Assembly (NCBI GenBank): GCA_946122785.1
Contig: CAMGYJ010000002.1
Location: forward strand, 70,519,703 to 70,583,702
Source: Linum tenue
Taxonomy: Eukaryota; Streptophyta; Magnoliopsida; Malpighiales; Linaceae
Direction of reading: 5' to 3'
DNA: 64,000 bases
Of this stretch, positions 22,380 through 34,898 are shown in pieces. Every line of letters starts with the position of its first letter. The stretch's first letter is position 1. The notes below the pieces were generated by a model, which saw nothing but the letters and a program-made list of their open reading frames with translations, made no database searches and was not told the origin of the DNA. The translations under genes were made by a program, and so were the position numbers.

Positions 22380-25300
22380 TCATCGCCCTTCAGAATCTGT
22401 ATTGAAACAAACCGATTCGGGGGGAGAAGAAATGAGCACGGAGACAAGTATAGAAGCAAAGACACAATTCACTCGTGCAAGAAGTATGCTTTAAATGAAA
22501 TCTCAGAGGGATCAAAAAATTACCATGGCTGGTAACGCTTGAAGAATCAGGTTCATCATTCCTCGGAGCATATTTTTCAAGGAACTGCTGAATAGTAGCC
22601 CAGTAATGATCCCCACCAGCCAGCCAGGTATCCATGTGCATGCCGGAAGGAAAATCCACAAAAATGCATTCCTTGTTGTGAGCAGCTGCTTTGGCATAAA
22701 GCATCTGCATGTGGGACGGCGGAACCATCTCATCTTGCAAACCCGACAGGAGAAGGATTGGTCGCTGAACCTGCAATTACATGTTACATTTATGCTCAAC
22801 ATTTATAGCGCAGTAGCAGGCATTGGAGAAGCTATTGCGGTTCAAAGAGATTTTACATGGCAGATTGACAGTTACTGCATCTGAAACATAGGTTGGCATA
22901 AGCAAAGTGAGCTTGGAATATCCATCCTCTCAGCGAAAAATAAAACCATGTGTGGGATTCTTTTTCAATAATGGACCACTACTCTCATTTATTTAATAGC
23001 AGAATGCACAACTTCAGAAACATGACATCGTATTTAAATGTGCGAATGTAGAAGAGAAATATTTGAAATATCTGAGGAAGGGGGGTTTCCCAAAGTCTGC
23101 ACTCACCTCGCCAATCACATCGATTGTGTTCCATGGAGAGCGTACGACAAAGTTTAAAATTTTAACACCTTTTGCACCAGATCCTCCAATCACCCACTTC
23201 AGAAAGGGGAGGAGAACTCCTGCCATATCCAGAATAGACGTAAAAGTATTTTCCAGTATAATACCAGCAACCTGAAAGGCATGGCCAAAGCAAAAAGAAA
23301 GGTCAAGAACAATGCCTCATCATCTACGACTTGCCGGCCTTAAGAAGAACAAGGGGTAGAACTAAAGTACATATTAAAAATAAAATGTCCACTGGTCATG
23401 TCTCATAAATCTCAAAGATTGCATATTGAATTCGAAGAGCTAGTAACTACTAGACACATACTACTAGATTTCACATGCTAAACAGAACAAAACATCAAGC
23501 GCGAAACCATGTGCATTTGTATATTTAAGGAGTTGGCTTATGGGTGCCATTTCTTTTTCTCCACCACCTTTTTCTTCTTCAGAAGTAGAGGAGCTCTCTA
23601 ACAGCTTCAAATAGTAATGTGATCCGTAAAAATGCCTTAGCCAACGCCTCTAACCAATAATGTGGCCTAACTCTATATAGATGAGCAAGCCCAAGATTCC
23701 TGGTGATGTCTTTTCCAATTCTCTTAACAACGATGAACTGATAGTATGCGACAGCCTGATGGCATGGGGTATCACTGTTACTGGCATCCAATTTAAACAA
23801 TTCTTAACAGGAAGAACACCGGAGTTTGAAGAGCACCAACATCAAACTAGTTTCCCAAAGGAGACTCTGCATTAACTAGTCCTTCTCGCATTCTCAAAGT
23901 GGTTTGTTAGCTAGGCTTAGACTGTGACTCAATCTTATGCAATCCATTCCTCAAATTCCAAAGCTCAAAGGAGTTTCAAATCTCAGTCTTCAAGGAACTA
24001 GGAATATCGGATATATGAAGAGAACAAAGTCCTTAATGTTAAGCAACTGGGAAGAGAATATCATGGAACTTCCGTGGAACTTAAAGCAAACAAAAGCTCA
24101 CTAGAAAGACTAGTAAACTAGAAAAAATGCAGCTTCATCCTATACAAATGGATGAGCTTGACTAGCTTCAGGAGGTTAATGAAAGGCCAGGATTACACAC
24201 AATCTAGGAAGAAGAGTGAGGAGGAAGGGCAAAACTTGATTTATAATAATGCAATAACATTTACCAGGATAATACCTTGTCAGGGTTGTTTCTCGTAAGT
24301 AAGGCTCCAACAGCACCACCCAGTGACCTGCCAAACACGACTATTCTTGAGGTATCAATATCATTTCGCTGACAGAGATGATCCAATGCAGCCTGGAAAG
24401 AAGATTTTTAAGTGAGAGGCTGCCACCATCAGACATACATAAAGCAAAGGATAGACTACAGATGCCCCACCTGAGCATCCTTTGTAATTCCATGCTGGGA
24501 AGGAGATCCATCACTCGCTCCATAGCTATAAAATTAACAGAATGAATCATATATTTTAGCTCAGGCAAGTACAAGATATTCAAGACAATAAGACATGTCC
24601 ATTACGTTGATACAAATGATACAAGATAAGGAAAAAAGAGAAACTCTGACAACAAGAATGTCCATCGACTCATACCCACGGTAAGAAAGCATGAACACAT
24701 TGCACTGCAGCTTCTGTAGCATTATGCGGACCATTTCAAGACGATGAGCAATATCTGCAAGCCTCTAGTTAAGGCAACACCAATAGACTGTCACCCATGT
24801 AGAAGAAACATAACAGCAAACACAAATTGTAGTAGCAACATAACAGCATGCACAAATTGTCGAAGAAACATGATAGCAAGCTAAACTTGACTACAGCCAA
24901 GGCAACCTAATCCCAACGCTGACAAGGATACTTCCTGCATTCTCCTGGAAGAAAAGGATGGTTGGACCTGCAATGGCAACGAAAACCTTTCAGGATAACA
25001 AGCGAAATGCTGCAGCGAAGTTCAGAAACAGCCAGTTCCCGCAGCATGTCAAATTTCATCACAAATCACGTCCGAATCAGTCCTATGTCGAAGTAAAGTT
25101 CTTGATCTCGTTCATATAAAACATCCCACATGCACTCTTACATACGACCGCAAAGGCAACTCACCCCTATTTTAGCATCCGAAAATCTCAATTCAAATTG
25201 GGGAGTAGCCAAAACCTAGAATTTCAAACCTAAACCCCCCAACCCCACATCAATTCACCTACCACAGTTCGCAAGTCTTCAGCACAGCTGAAACATAAAC

Positions 25301-25662
25301 CCTAACCCAACGGGAAAACAGACTAGAAGAAAGGGATCCAGAGAAGGTACTAGAAGAAATAGAACATGCGAAGAAGAAGGGGGGAAATGAAAGAGAGTGG
25401 AGGAAGGAATTGCGGAATTATGACCTCTGCAGTCAGGGAAGAGCTTGATGAACCAGGCATGGAGGCGGACGCCATCGGAGGATCGGAGCCAGACGTCCTC
25501 GTAAGTGAGACGGAGGCGGGCGGGAGTAATCGGGTAGGACTTGGTGAGACCAGGGACGACGGGGACGTAGACGAGCCGCTCTTGAAAGGCAACCAGCAAG
25601 GCCATCCCGGTGAAGACTATGCCGCCGACGCCGTAGAGGAGGATGTTGAGGTACGCCACCAT
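22380..25662 (-). CDS. WAV2: WAVY GROWTH 2 (WAV2)-type alpha/beta hydrolase (ABHD13/BEM46 family)
   Basis: Eight exons: 25662-25425, 24967-24932, 24754-24676, 24525-24471, 24392-24276, 23271-23107, 22770-22524 and 22396-22380. All are GT-AG and in frame, 317 aa. The N-terminus MVAYLNILLYGVGGIVFTGM is a membrane anchor. YEDVWLRSSDGVRLHAWFI follows, then FFQENAGN and YRGYGAS. The likely catalytic triad is Ser159 in GRSLGG, Asp243 in SGLQDEMVPP and His275 in GMHMDTW. Arabidopsis WAV2 is a plasma-membrane/endomembrane protein that restrains root bending and waving by inhibiting stimulus-induced rotation. The start is the ATG at 25662; there is no earlier ATG in frame. The last exon adds only D-S-E-G-R and the stop. 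If the last intron is retained, a 44-residue unrelated tail would follow instead, ending at 22390. Arabidopsis WAV2 has 308 aa, close to this model. Confidence 0.93.
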
Positions 25663-26307
25663 CTTTCCCGGCGGGGTAGTTTCCGCGTTTCGATCGGATT
25701 TGATGATGGGTAAAGGGAACGCCGAATCCCCCGAAAAAGGCAACTCTTTAGCCGTGAGGTCGCAGTTGATTTGCTATGCTGTGCTTTGGGGGCATTGGAG
25801 TACGTCAGCGCGAGTGTGGTCTGCCTCTCTGTCACTGTGAATTTGCATTCTTTCGTTATCCTTCTTGATATTTTCATTTGGTAAAAATTTAGGCGTGATT
25901 TGACAACTATGTATTGCGGAATACGTGTATTTATAGAAAGTATGTATTTTGTTAATCAAACATTCAAAGTTTCAAACTATAAGAATACATGTACTAGAGA
26001 CTAGAGTAGAGACCAGAGAGTATATTGTCTGGGTTGCAAGATGAGTTGATTGTGTTAGAGAGTATATTATCTAATTACAAAATAACGAGAAAAAAATAAA
26101 ATTGAATTTTTTCCCGTTACTATTTTTTAATAGGGACCGAAAATAATTTTGTTTTTTCCCGTTATTTTTTTATTTGTTAGAGTAAATAATAAAAGAAATT
26201 TGATATTTGCATTTATTTTTTGTTTGACGCTGACATGGCAGTGATTTGAACTATTGCCTCAAGGTCAATGGTTTGACCGTCCAAGACGGTCAAACCACGC
26301 TTCTGAC
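25663..26307. other. WAV2 promoter and AT-rich spacer
   Basis: The leader and promoter of the WAV2-type gene (minus strand) are followed by AT-rich DNA with repeats of TTTTTTCCCGTTA (26107 and 26153). No coding sequence. Confidence 0.4.
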
Positions 26308-27038
26308 TGTACGTGGGCACCGGGCCGTGCCGCCCACGGGCTAGCACGACATGGCACGGTTAGAGCACGACACGAGCACGGGCACGAAATAAATGGGCCA
26401 GCCCGGCACGAGCACGAATAATTTATGGGCCGTGTCGGGCCTAAATTTCATGGGCACGGGCACGGCACGGTATATAAGTGGGTCGTGTCGGGCCTAATAT
26501 TTTCGAGACTTTATTGAGTATAAGAACGGACATGGCATGAAAATAATATTTATTTGATAGAAAATAAATATAAAAAGAATTATAGGTTCAAATATTACAA
26601 AACACAAGTAGAAAAATAATTATTTGTTGTTGTTAGAAGTGTCATAAAGATAAATACGTAATTACTAACATAAGTAAAAGTGGACAAAGAATTAATCACA
26701 CTCGCTATATTTATAATTTTGTTTTCCCCCTATTTGTTACTTTTCTCAAACATTATCGGTTAATACTATCTTCTCTCGTCCAATTTTCACCTTCTTTTTC
26801 ATTCTCTTTTGTTTTCGTCCTTTTCATTAAACACGAATACGAGCATGACACGAGCACGAATAGGCACGGCACGATTCGAATCGTGCCTGGGCCTGGGCCG
26901 GGCCTAGCAAAGTTGACAAATGGGCTTGCATGGCACAGCACGAAAACTGACGGGCCGTGCCAAGCACGACACGAAATAAATGGGCCTGAAGCGTGCCTGT
27001 GCCGTGCCGGCCCAAGCACGGCCCAGCGCCCATGTACA
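26308..27038. mobile_element. Non-autonomous hAT-type element with GC-rich subterminal arrays
   Basis: The 731-bp element is flanked by the perfect 8-bp duplication CTTCTGAC (26300-26307 and 27039-27046). The ends TGTACGTGGGC and, on the minus strand, TGTACATGGGC form imperfect inverted repeats. About 200 bp at each side is densely filled with variants of GGGCCGTGCCGGGC, GGGCACGGCACG and CACGACACGAG, and a low-GC centre with no transposase separates them. This matches the hAT-type repeats with GGGCCGTG-rich flanks that are common in plant genomes. A minus-strand frame at 26753-27049 is a by-product of the repeats. Confidence 0.85.
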
Positions 27039-27179
27039 CTTCTGACCAATTGAATCTATATGTTGCACAGTTCAGATAAGAATGTTAATTTCTCAAATCA
27101 CGAACCAAAGTTAATTATATAGTTATAATTCGGGCCACCCTCGATAAAACTAAACATCTTACATTCTTACTTCTATTGG

Positions 27180-27460
27180 GTTTAGGGTATGGAGCACTTC
27201 TACTATGCTATATAGCATTGGTGCTTTAATGTACAACTTGAGTTGTACCATAACATTAAACGTATAAGTTTAGGTTGTACCATAAAACAATTTGTATCAT
27301 TATATTATGGTACAACTTCAAAATTTGTACAATCACATAAATGTACAAGTACAAGTTGTACCATAAAAGAATTTGTACTACCATAACATTAAATGTACAA
27401 TTTCAAGTTATATCATAAAGACAAAAACCTAAAACACCCAACTATATAGCATTGTAAAAT
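27180..27460. repeat. MITE-like segment built of repeated GTACAACTT / AGTTGTACC motifs
   Basis: The half-sites TTGTACCATAA and TTATGGTACAA, and the block ATTAAATGTACAA or ATTAAACGTATAA, recur in both orientations at about 27230, 27260, 27300, 27350 and 27390. CTATATAGCATT occurs near both ends (about 27210 and 27443). This suggests a small fold-back element. No clear target duplication was found. Confidence 0.45.
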
Positions 27461-29640
27461 TCCTTTAGTATGTCCTTCACAGATTTGGGGCCTAGTGGCG
27501 ACGAAACAAGCATACTCCTCACTTTGGGCTCATACTAGATCAAAGGTCAATTGAGCTCAAAATAAAGAACATATCAAAAGCCCATCAAAACGAAACAGCA
27601 GGCTACAAGGACAAATAAAGGCCCACAACGGCACAATCGCTGGCTCCGACCGGTTCCCTATTTTTTCCTTTCTTCTTCGTCCCAAACCTTGCCAGGTGAT
27701 TTTCTCACGATATTCACCTTCTCAAACCAAACCTTTCCGACTCAACCCTCCTACCTGCAGCCGATCAATTGTATACGTGGAACCTGAACTCTCATTGACC
27801 TTTTTGACCTGTATCACCGTAGGTTCAATGACCAGGCGAATCAGGCTTCTATATTGGAGCCAGCCATCCCAATTATTAGTAAGAGATGGGCTCAATTGGG
27901 GTCATTGGAAGTATGCAGGCACGGTTTTGGATTATGGAGACTAGTTTGTAACAAGGAAGGGAATAACTACGTCATCTTCATTGGCTTTCGAAGCCCCCTC
28001 AAATTGTGGATCTGCAACAAGAAAAGAAAAGAGCGTAAACAGATTGTAGGAGGAGGAAGGAAAAAATTACTGAGAGCAGATGGAGTATCTCTGGATCATC
28101 AAAATGGAGTATGATTTAGTTTCTGACGGATGACCACCAACGGGAAGATTAATGTTTGGGACTTAGAAGTTAGGACGATGCCCAAAGTTTGTGTTGATGT
28201 TGCAATTTGAGTAGGATCAATGCTAACTTTTTATTATTAAGTCATTTAAACGTGGTAAAAATTATGTATAGAAGTTGTGAAAGAGATTTGTAGAATGTTT
28301 GGATGTTATTTTGGCCAAACTAAAAGGCTTGGTTTATTAAATTATTTTGGTTCTACATTTTTGCTCGCGTGTCAAGAAGCAACATCCACGTCAACATAAT
28401 TTGCCATGTCAGAGTCCACTAACGTTCGACTGAATAAAAAGTTAACGGTTTGGCTATTTTATTGTTTGTCGAGAGATTTGGCTAATTTTTTTTTGTTTAA
28501 AAGGAAAGGTTTGACTATTATTTTGTTTTAATTCTGTATTAAATCTAATGAACAAGATAATTCGCTCAAAAGTTCGAAGTAAGTCACAATAATTTGTACA
28601 AGTGTTTATATCTCATCTTTGTATAGTGGTATGGACTTGTTTAGCTCTTGATTCCTTGTAAGGATAACAATCAAACCCGTAATCATCTATACCATGACTG
28701 CCCCGACCTAATTAAAGCTGAAAATATTGTTGCGACTAGATATGAGTAAAACCACAAAAAAGTTTGATGGGAATGAGGAGGGTATGATTTTAGCATTCCC
28801 GCCTCAGAATCATACCCACCATAAGCATTTTTTCATGTATAAAAAATAGTGAGATCATATTTTAACCTCTCAACGAAAGAAGTGTAGGTCAATAATAAAA
28901 ATAAAAAGAGTTGAAATGTAACTAAGTGATCATCCACCAAGCCTTAATTTCTTTCCCTTCAATTCTCCTTTCACTCATTCTCTTCTTTCTCCCTTTTTAA
29001 CAAGATTGCATTAGACATTTGTTTTTAGCAAATGTGTTGAAGTCGTAGATTAATCATTTGGATAATAGTGTATTTTATTTTATAGGTTAATGGATGTTTT
29101 AGAATTGAATGCGTTAAATTAATATTAAAAGTGAATTTCATGATTTATTATGTCTATTTGCGGTAAAGGATACGGTGTTGGGTTATGCACCCTTGCATAA
29201 CTAGATCCACGCCCTTAATTTTGACAGGGGTCAGGAAAGTCAATATCTAAGGGGTGCGAATTAATGACTTTTGTTTTCTAGGAGTTTTTCATAAACGATG
29301 AGGTAACAAGTTTTGCATGGTTATTGACCAGAACTGCTCCCTCTGTTTAATGTTATAATTGAAGATCTTGTTGAATTTTAAATATGGTCATGTTGGATGT
29401 AAGATACGAGTATTATCCTCAAGTATCCTAAAATTGAGATACAAAACTTTCCTCATACGAGTATGAAACGGTTACTAGTTAAGTAGTTATAATATTTGAA
29501 AATAGGTGTGACGATGGTGTAGGCAAAACCCATTTCCGGTGTAATCTCCGATCTCTAATACCTTGTTTATTATTTATAACAATTATCTTTCTTTTCAGGA
29601 TAATCTATACAACAGTTTAATGAATTAAGCAGAAAAAAAC
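27461..29640. other. Intergenic, gene-poor
   Basis: No gene supported. Short plus-strand frames at 27696-27944 and 27854-28114 overlap in different frames and match nothing I know. A stretch at 28370-28500 contains CCACGTCAACATAATTTGCC and AAAAAGTTAACGGTTTGGCT, which resembles a decayed MULE arm of the kind seen at 1-1149. The rest is AT-rich. Confidence 0.4.
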
Positions 29641-30286
29641 AAGACGAACTGAAATTAAGGAGACAGAGAGGGAAAAAAGCAAAGCAAGCAGGCAGCAGCA
29701 TCCCACACACTCTAAAACACTACAGTCTAGAGGTGGTAGCCTAGCCCACCCAAATCACACTGTCACCACCAAAGTGACTCCCTCGCCTTCTTCACTCAAC
29801 CATATAGCGCTGAGTCTGACGACGCTCTCTCTAACCATTTACCGCAGAAGAAGAAACACCCCGTGCCCGAGAAAAAACGTCGCTCCCCCTTGCCGGCCGC
29901 CTACCCAGAAATGCCGACGCCGCCCTAACTGGCCGCCGCTCCGGCGAGGTAAAATCTTCTTCTTCTTCTCCATCTCGATTTTCACTCCTATTCTTTGTTA
30001 TTTCCAAGAATTGTATGTACGATTGGCTCAGCTTTCTTTCTAATTTCTCTTTTTTACCGTTCGGTGCCCTCACTTTTCTATTGTGGCAGAGATTCCCCTG
30101 ATCGGAATATATTTGAGCAGTGGTGGTGGTGGCGGAGACTGTCTCGTCACTCGACCCCTATCTCTCTGACACTCTCTGATTCACCATTAACTCCCTCCCT
30201 CTCTCTCTCTCTCTCGTCTACACTCTTCTTAATTAGAAACCCTCAATTCCCACACTCCAATCCTCTGCTCCCCCGGGAATCGGAAA
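29640..30286 (+). promoter_or_regulatory. Leader of BREVIS RADIX-like gene with probable 5' UTR intron
   Basis: A leader exon probably ends at GAG/GTAAAATC (29948) and rejoins after TTGTGGCAG (30089), giving an intron of 141 bp. A CT-rich tract (about 30198-30213) lies just upstream of the ATG at 30287. Promoter sequence presumably extends to the left. Confidence 0.45.
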
Positions 30287-33200
30287 ATGCTGACGTGTAT
30301 CGCTCGTCCCAAGCAAGCCGGGGATGAGCCGGACGGCTCATCCACCGCCGCCGGCAACAAAACCAACGGCAGCGGTTCCAACGCCAAAAACAATCAAGCA
30401 ATCAAATCCCTCACATCTCAGGTTTTCTATTTTATTCGCTCCTTCTCGCGAACGTAAACCCTAAACCTTTTTTTTTTCAAAATTCAATTCGGCGTAATTC
30501 TGTTGCAGCTCCGGGACATGGCGTTGAAGGCCTCGGGAGCATACAAGCACTGCGCGCCGTGCACGACGGGGCCGACGACGACCGGCAATCACCAGAGCCG
30601 GTTCAAGACGACGACGACGGCGGACTGGGAGGCGGCGGATTCGGAGCGGTTCCGGTGGTCGCTGAAGCGGACGGGGAGCTCGAGCTCGACGACGCCGCGG
30701 ACGTGGGGGAAAGAGATGGAAGCGCGGCTGAAGGTGATATCGAGCTCGAGCGGGGAAGCGACGCCGACGACGTCGGTGAACGGGAGCGGGCGGCGCGTGG
30801 AGCCGCCGATCGTGTTCGTGGAAGAGAGCGAGCCGAAAGAATGGGTGGCCCAGGTGGAGCCCGGCGTCCTGATTACCTTCGTCTCGCTTCCCAGGGGAGG
30901 CAACGATCTCAAGCGGATACGTTTCAGGTACACGCCTTCGTACAACTCCACGCCTCTTTTTTTCCTTCTCCAGATTAACGGTCTGGATTCGTTTTTTCTT
31001 CCGGTGATCTGGACGATGACCTGGCCGATCTGAAATTTTCGTTTTCCCGGCTTTGAAATCGGACGGTGGTTCGGGGTTTCCGGGGTCAAGTGTGGCCGTT
31101 GATTAACAGAGTTATTATTATGATTATGATGAGTAATAATAAGTGGGAACAGAGTGTGGTAGGAGGAGGTCAGGGGTTGGGCCCAGAAGCTTTATTGATT
31201 GGTTTGGTTAGCTTCAAACTGATTGCTTTTCATTTTTACAATTGATTTTATTTATTCTTTTCATTTTTTAAACAAAACTTACAAAAGGGGTTACGGAAGT
31301 TTGGTCTTTTGAAGTTGCGTGATTCGGTTTGATTTTTGCTTTTGATTATTGTTCGGAGTTGATTATTTAGCTGATTGTTGTCCAGGACTCTAGTCGTAGA
31401 GTGCATTAGATGTTTTCATTCGTATATTAACATGTATGTGCTGGTGCGGTTAGATCGCCTTTTTATGCATATAGTTAAATTGTTGCATTGATATATTGTC
31501 AAGTTTAATGTATTGTTTGGGAACATACGGGAAGCACAATTAAATAGCGTCAGCATGCTTTGATCGGTCCATATAAACATTATAGTCAACTTCGTGTGAA
31601 TACAATGATATCAAAATTGGGTGAAACTTTTTTTTTATTTGTTAGATGAATGATTAATTATATAGATTAATTGCTTTATAACTTAGCTCCACTCTAATGA
31701 TAGGCAATAATAGTATTAGTCAAGGGGAGAAAATTGTGGGGTGCAAAGGATTTTGGTAATCATATTGTTAATATTTCAAAGGTTGCGGTTGGTAAAATGT
31801 GACTCAAAAACTAATTATAAAATCTAGCATCTGGACAGACAACCTGTTAATTAAACTATATATGAATATAGCTTTCCCCTTATCTCCAATAGTATTATGG
31901 TTGTGTCTTTTTGTAGAAATAGTATTATGATGGTTGTGATGGTTTTCTTATTGTGTTGCTTGAATAGATTATGGTTGTGTGATGTTGATATGTACATGAT
32001 AGTTACGATGTAAGTTTCATTTAGAAAGCGATGTTGTTGGGATCTGACCTTCTGACTTTTTCGCTACTTGCTCTGGAGATGCTGCTTCGCATTTGTTTGT
32101 CTGATTGTCTCATACTACCGTATCTAATCTGTCATTAATTCAACATTAAGAAGCGAAAATCTTTGGATTAATTATTAAGCGTGACGATGGCAGCCAACAG
32201 AAGGGTTTTTTTAATAATACTCGATTATTACTAGATGTTCTTATTGGAAATTTTCTTTGAGTGTAATTCTTCTGGTTGAAAAGCATGCAAAGGTAAAAAA
32301 GGGTCCAAAAGTGGAACTCATTGTGCCTGCCGCATTAGTGGCTGTGGTGGGGGCAAAGTGATTTTGATAGTGTTCGGCCAAGCTTTTTCTTTGGTTTGTT
32401 TTGGACTTCACCGACCCCATTGTCCCTCTGGCTGTCGGAGAGAAGAAGCTGGGCTCTCTTTCTTCCTTCTATTCTTTATTGTTTTTGGCCCTTGTTAGTT
32501 CAAAACAAAACAATTCTTCACGCCTGATTCTCGTGCCCTTTGTCACCTTGTGTGGTCAGTGGTCACCACCCAGGTTCCCCCCACCAATCATTTGTCCATT
32601 TTGGGGAGGGTTCTTGTCCAGTTGAACTTATGGCCCTCCCTTCTCAAAACTGTATCTTTTGCTCCAAGACAAAAGTGTTGTTGCCCCTTTTGGTTGATCC
32701 CAGCAAAAGCTATTGGATTGAACACAGCTACAGACTAACAGTAGAAGGGTTCAGACTCTTAGTTGGTCTAAAGGGGACATTGGAAACAGTCTTATGCTTA
32801 ATTGGTTCCCAAGAGTTGGTCTTTCTTGCCTGGTAGTTGATTCTAGCTCCATGCTGAAGCTGCTACATTTGGACTCAGTTTCCCCTTTGTTGTGTCCCTG
32901 TCTGGTTCCTACCTTGATTTCTTGGTTTCCCTTTTTGCATCTTTTGACTTCAAACAGATCTGTTCCCATATGAAACCCACTCATCATATAGTCTCTTTTT
33001 GTTGCTTCTTCACTGTTTCATGTAATGATGTGGCTTCCACATATTATGCTGCTTTGTTGACTAACTAATACTCCCCTTTCTTAGAAAGTAGAGTTTATTA
33101 TAAGCATTTAGCGGTTCAGCATTGATTTCTTACTCTTAGAGTAGGGTCTAATAACGTGCCTAAAACATGTTTACTGAAGTAATTAGTGGCTATGTAAGCT

Positions 33201-34592
33201 GGCCTAGTTAGTAGTTCCATCTTTTAGGTAGCCAATGAATGATTGTTTGCTTCATTTATGAACAGAGGGTTAAAGGTGTAGGCATTTTACCTCAGTTATA
33301 CACAATACTCCGATTCATCGTGAACTGTTCTTGTGCCTCTGCGTATTAAGTCTGGCAAACCATTACGAGGAACCCTGTTAGTTTTAAATCGAAACCGTTT
33401 TTTATCCTGCTAAGGGAATGCGTTCTTTGAAATTTTGTTGCTTTGCCTTTGAAGGCGCCGTAAGTCCGTAACTGCTATGTGTTTTTGCAGTGAAGAAGAA
33501 CTAGATAGTGCATTGCTGTTTGTGTTTTTAACTCTGTTGTCTTCCATTCTGCTCCATCTTTTCTTCAAACTCCTGACTTATTAATGCTTTACCACTACAT
33601 GAATTCTAGAACATATTTTAAGAATCGAATTTTTTTTCTCTCTGATCAGTCGAGACACGTTCAACAAGTGGCAAGCTCAGAGATGGTGGGCGGAAAACTT
33701 TGACAAGGTCATGGAACTTTACAATGTCCAAAGGCTTAGCCGTCAAGCGTTCCCTCTTCCAACACCCCCAAGATCCGAGGACGAGGTAAAGTCTCTACTC
33801 ATTCCCTTGTCAACTACACCATGGGACTTAAAATGACTTCATTCTGTTAATACTGTACTTTCTTCTGCATGATATGCTTCAGCAGAGCTCAAAGATGGAA
33901 TCAGCTGAAGATAGCCCAGTCACACCACCACTAAGCAAAGAGCGGCTGCCGCGTAACTTATACCGCCCAACAGGAATGGGAGTAGTAAGCTACTCGTCCT
34001 CGGACTCGCTCGACCATCCTCATCATCCGATGCAGATCAGGCAGTACTCGGACTCCATCGGTGGCCTCACTTCCACACCAAAGCTCTCCAGCATAAGCGG
34101 GGCTGCCAAGACGGAGACATCAACTTCATCCATGGATGCATCCATGAGAAGAAGCAGCTCATCGAGGGACGCGGATCGCTCGGGGGAGTTGTCGATCAGC
34201 AATGCCAGTGATATGATGGACAATGAATGGGTTGAACAGGATGAACCTGGCGTGTACATCACAATTCGAGCCTTGCCCGGTGGAAAGAGGGAGCTGAGAC
34301 GAGTCAGATTCAGGTAAAGCAAGCATTTTTTCTTCTTGATGCATGAATTCCCCGCCATAATCATTTCCATGTGACATCTTCATTCTACGTGCACATAATT
34401 TGATGCTCTCTTCCACTTAAAGTCTTGCCTAGGAAGAGCATAAATTCAGCATGAATCATTTGGCCTTTGGGGCCACGGTTTTACTGATAGCTTATTATGG
34501 TGGGTGGGTGCAGCCGTGAGAAATTTGGAGAGATGCATGCGAGACTATGGTGGGAAGAGAACCGAGGTAGAATACATGAACAGTACTTATAG
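30287..34592 (+). CDS. BREVIS RADIX (BRX) family protein
   Basis: Five exons: 30287-30421, 30509-30927, 33650-33785, 33883-34313 and 34514-34592. All are GT-AG and in frame, 399 aa. The N-terminal motif [16 protein letters not shown] holds the conserved Cys used for membrane anchoring, and [20 protein letters not shown] is the second conserved block. Two BRX domains follow, about 156-211 ([18 protein letters not shown] to [15 protein letters not shown]) and about 345-399 ([20 protein letters not shown] to [15 protein letters not shown]). Each is split by an intron at the same place, after F-S-R. BRX proteins are polar plasma-membrane regulators that restrain PIN auxin efflux through PAX kinases and control protophloem and root growth. 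The central [11 protein letters not shown] linker is also conserved. BRX versus a BRX-like paralogue cannot be decided here. Intron 2 is long (2.7 kb). Exon 4 begins at a CAGCAG double acceptor. Confidence 0.95.
30928..33649 (+). other. Large intron 2 of the BRX-family gene (2722 bp)
   Basis: The donor GTACACG and the acceptor CTGATCAG/TCGAGAC bound it. It is AT-rich with no inserted transposon that I recognise. Frames inside (for example at 32401-32836) lack conserved motifs. Long introns of growth regulators often hold enhancers, but no specific element can be named. Confidence 0.6.
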
Positions 34593-34825
34593 AGTGGAGA
34601 GAAGAACTAAACCACAGTGAAAGCACAATGAGGGGAAGTCTTCGAATGGTAAACCAGGCGGGTTTTTTTTACTTGGAGGTTCCAGATTTGAATTTCGATT
34701 ACATCGATCAAGGTTATATGCTTCGTGGAATCCTATCGGAGCATACCACTCTCTGATATCAGTACCTCAGCTGATGAAAGAATTTTCCCTACACAGATCC
34801 TTCTGAAAACAGGTGCTTCCTGTTT

Positions 34826-34832
34826 GTCTCTC

Positions 34833-34892
<60 letters not shown>
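34826..34892 (+). repeat. (CT)n dinucleotide microsatellite, about 34 units
   Basis: A nearly pure CT run lies about 235 bp after the BRX-family stop codon, probably in or near its 3' UTR. Likely length-polymorphic. Confidence 0.85.

Positions 34893-34898
<6 letters not shown>

Noticed and set aside
26753..27049. Minus-strand frames rich in Cys, His and Gly
   Set aside because: They are created by the GC-rich subterminal repeats of the hAT-type element.
32401..32987. Frames inside BRX intron 2
   Set aside because: The first begins at TTG, several registers overlap and none shows a conserved motif.
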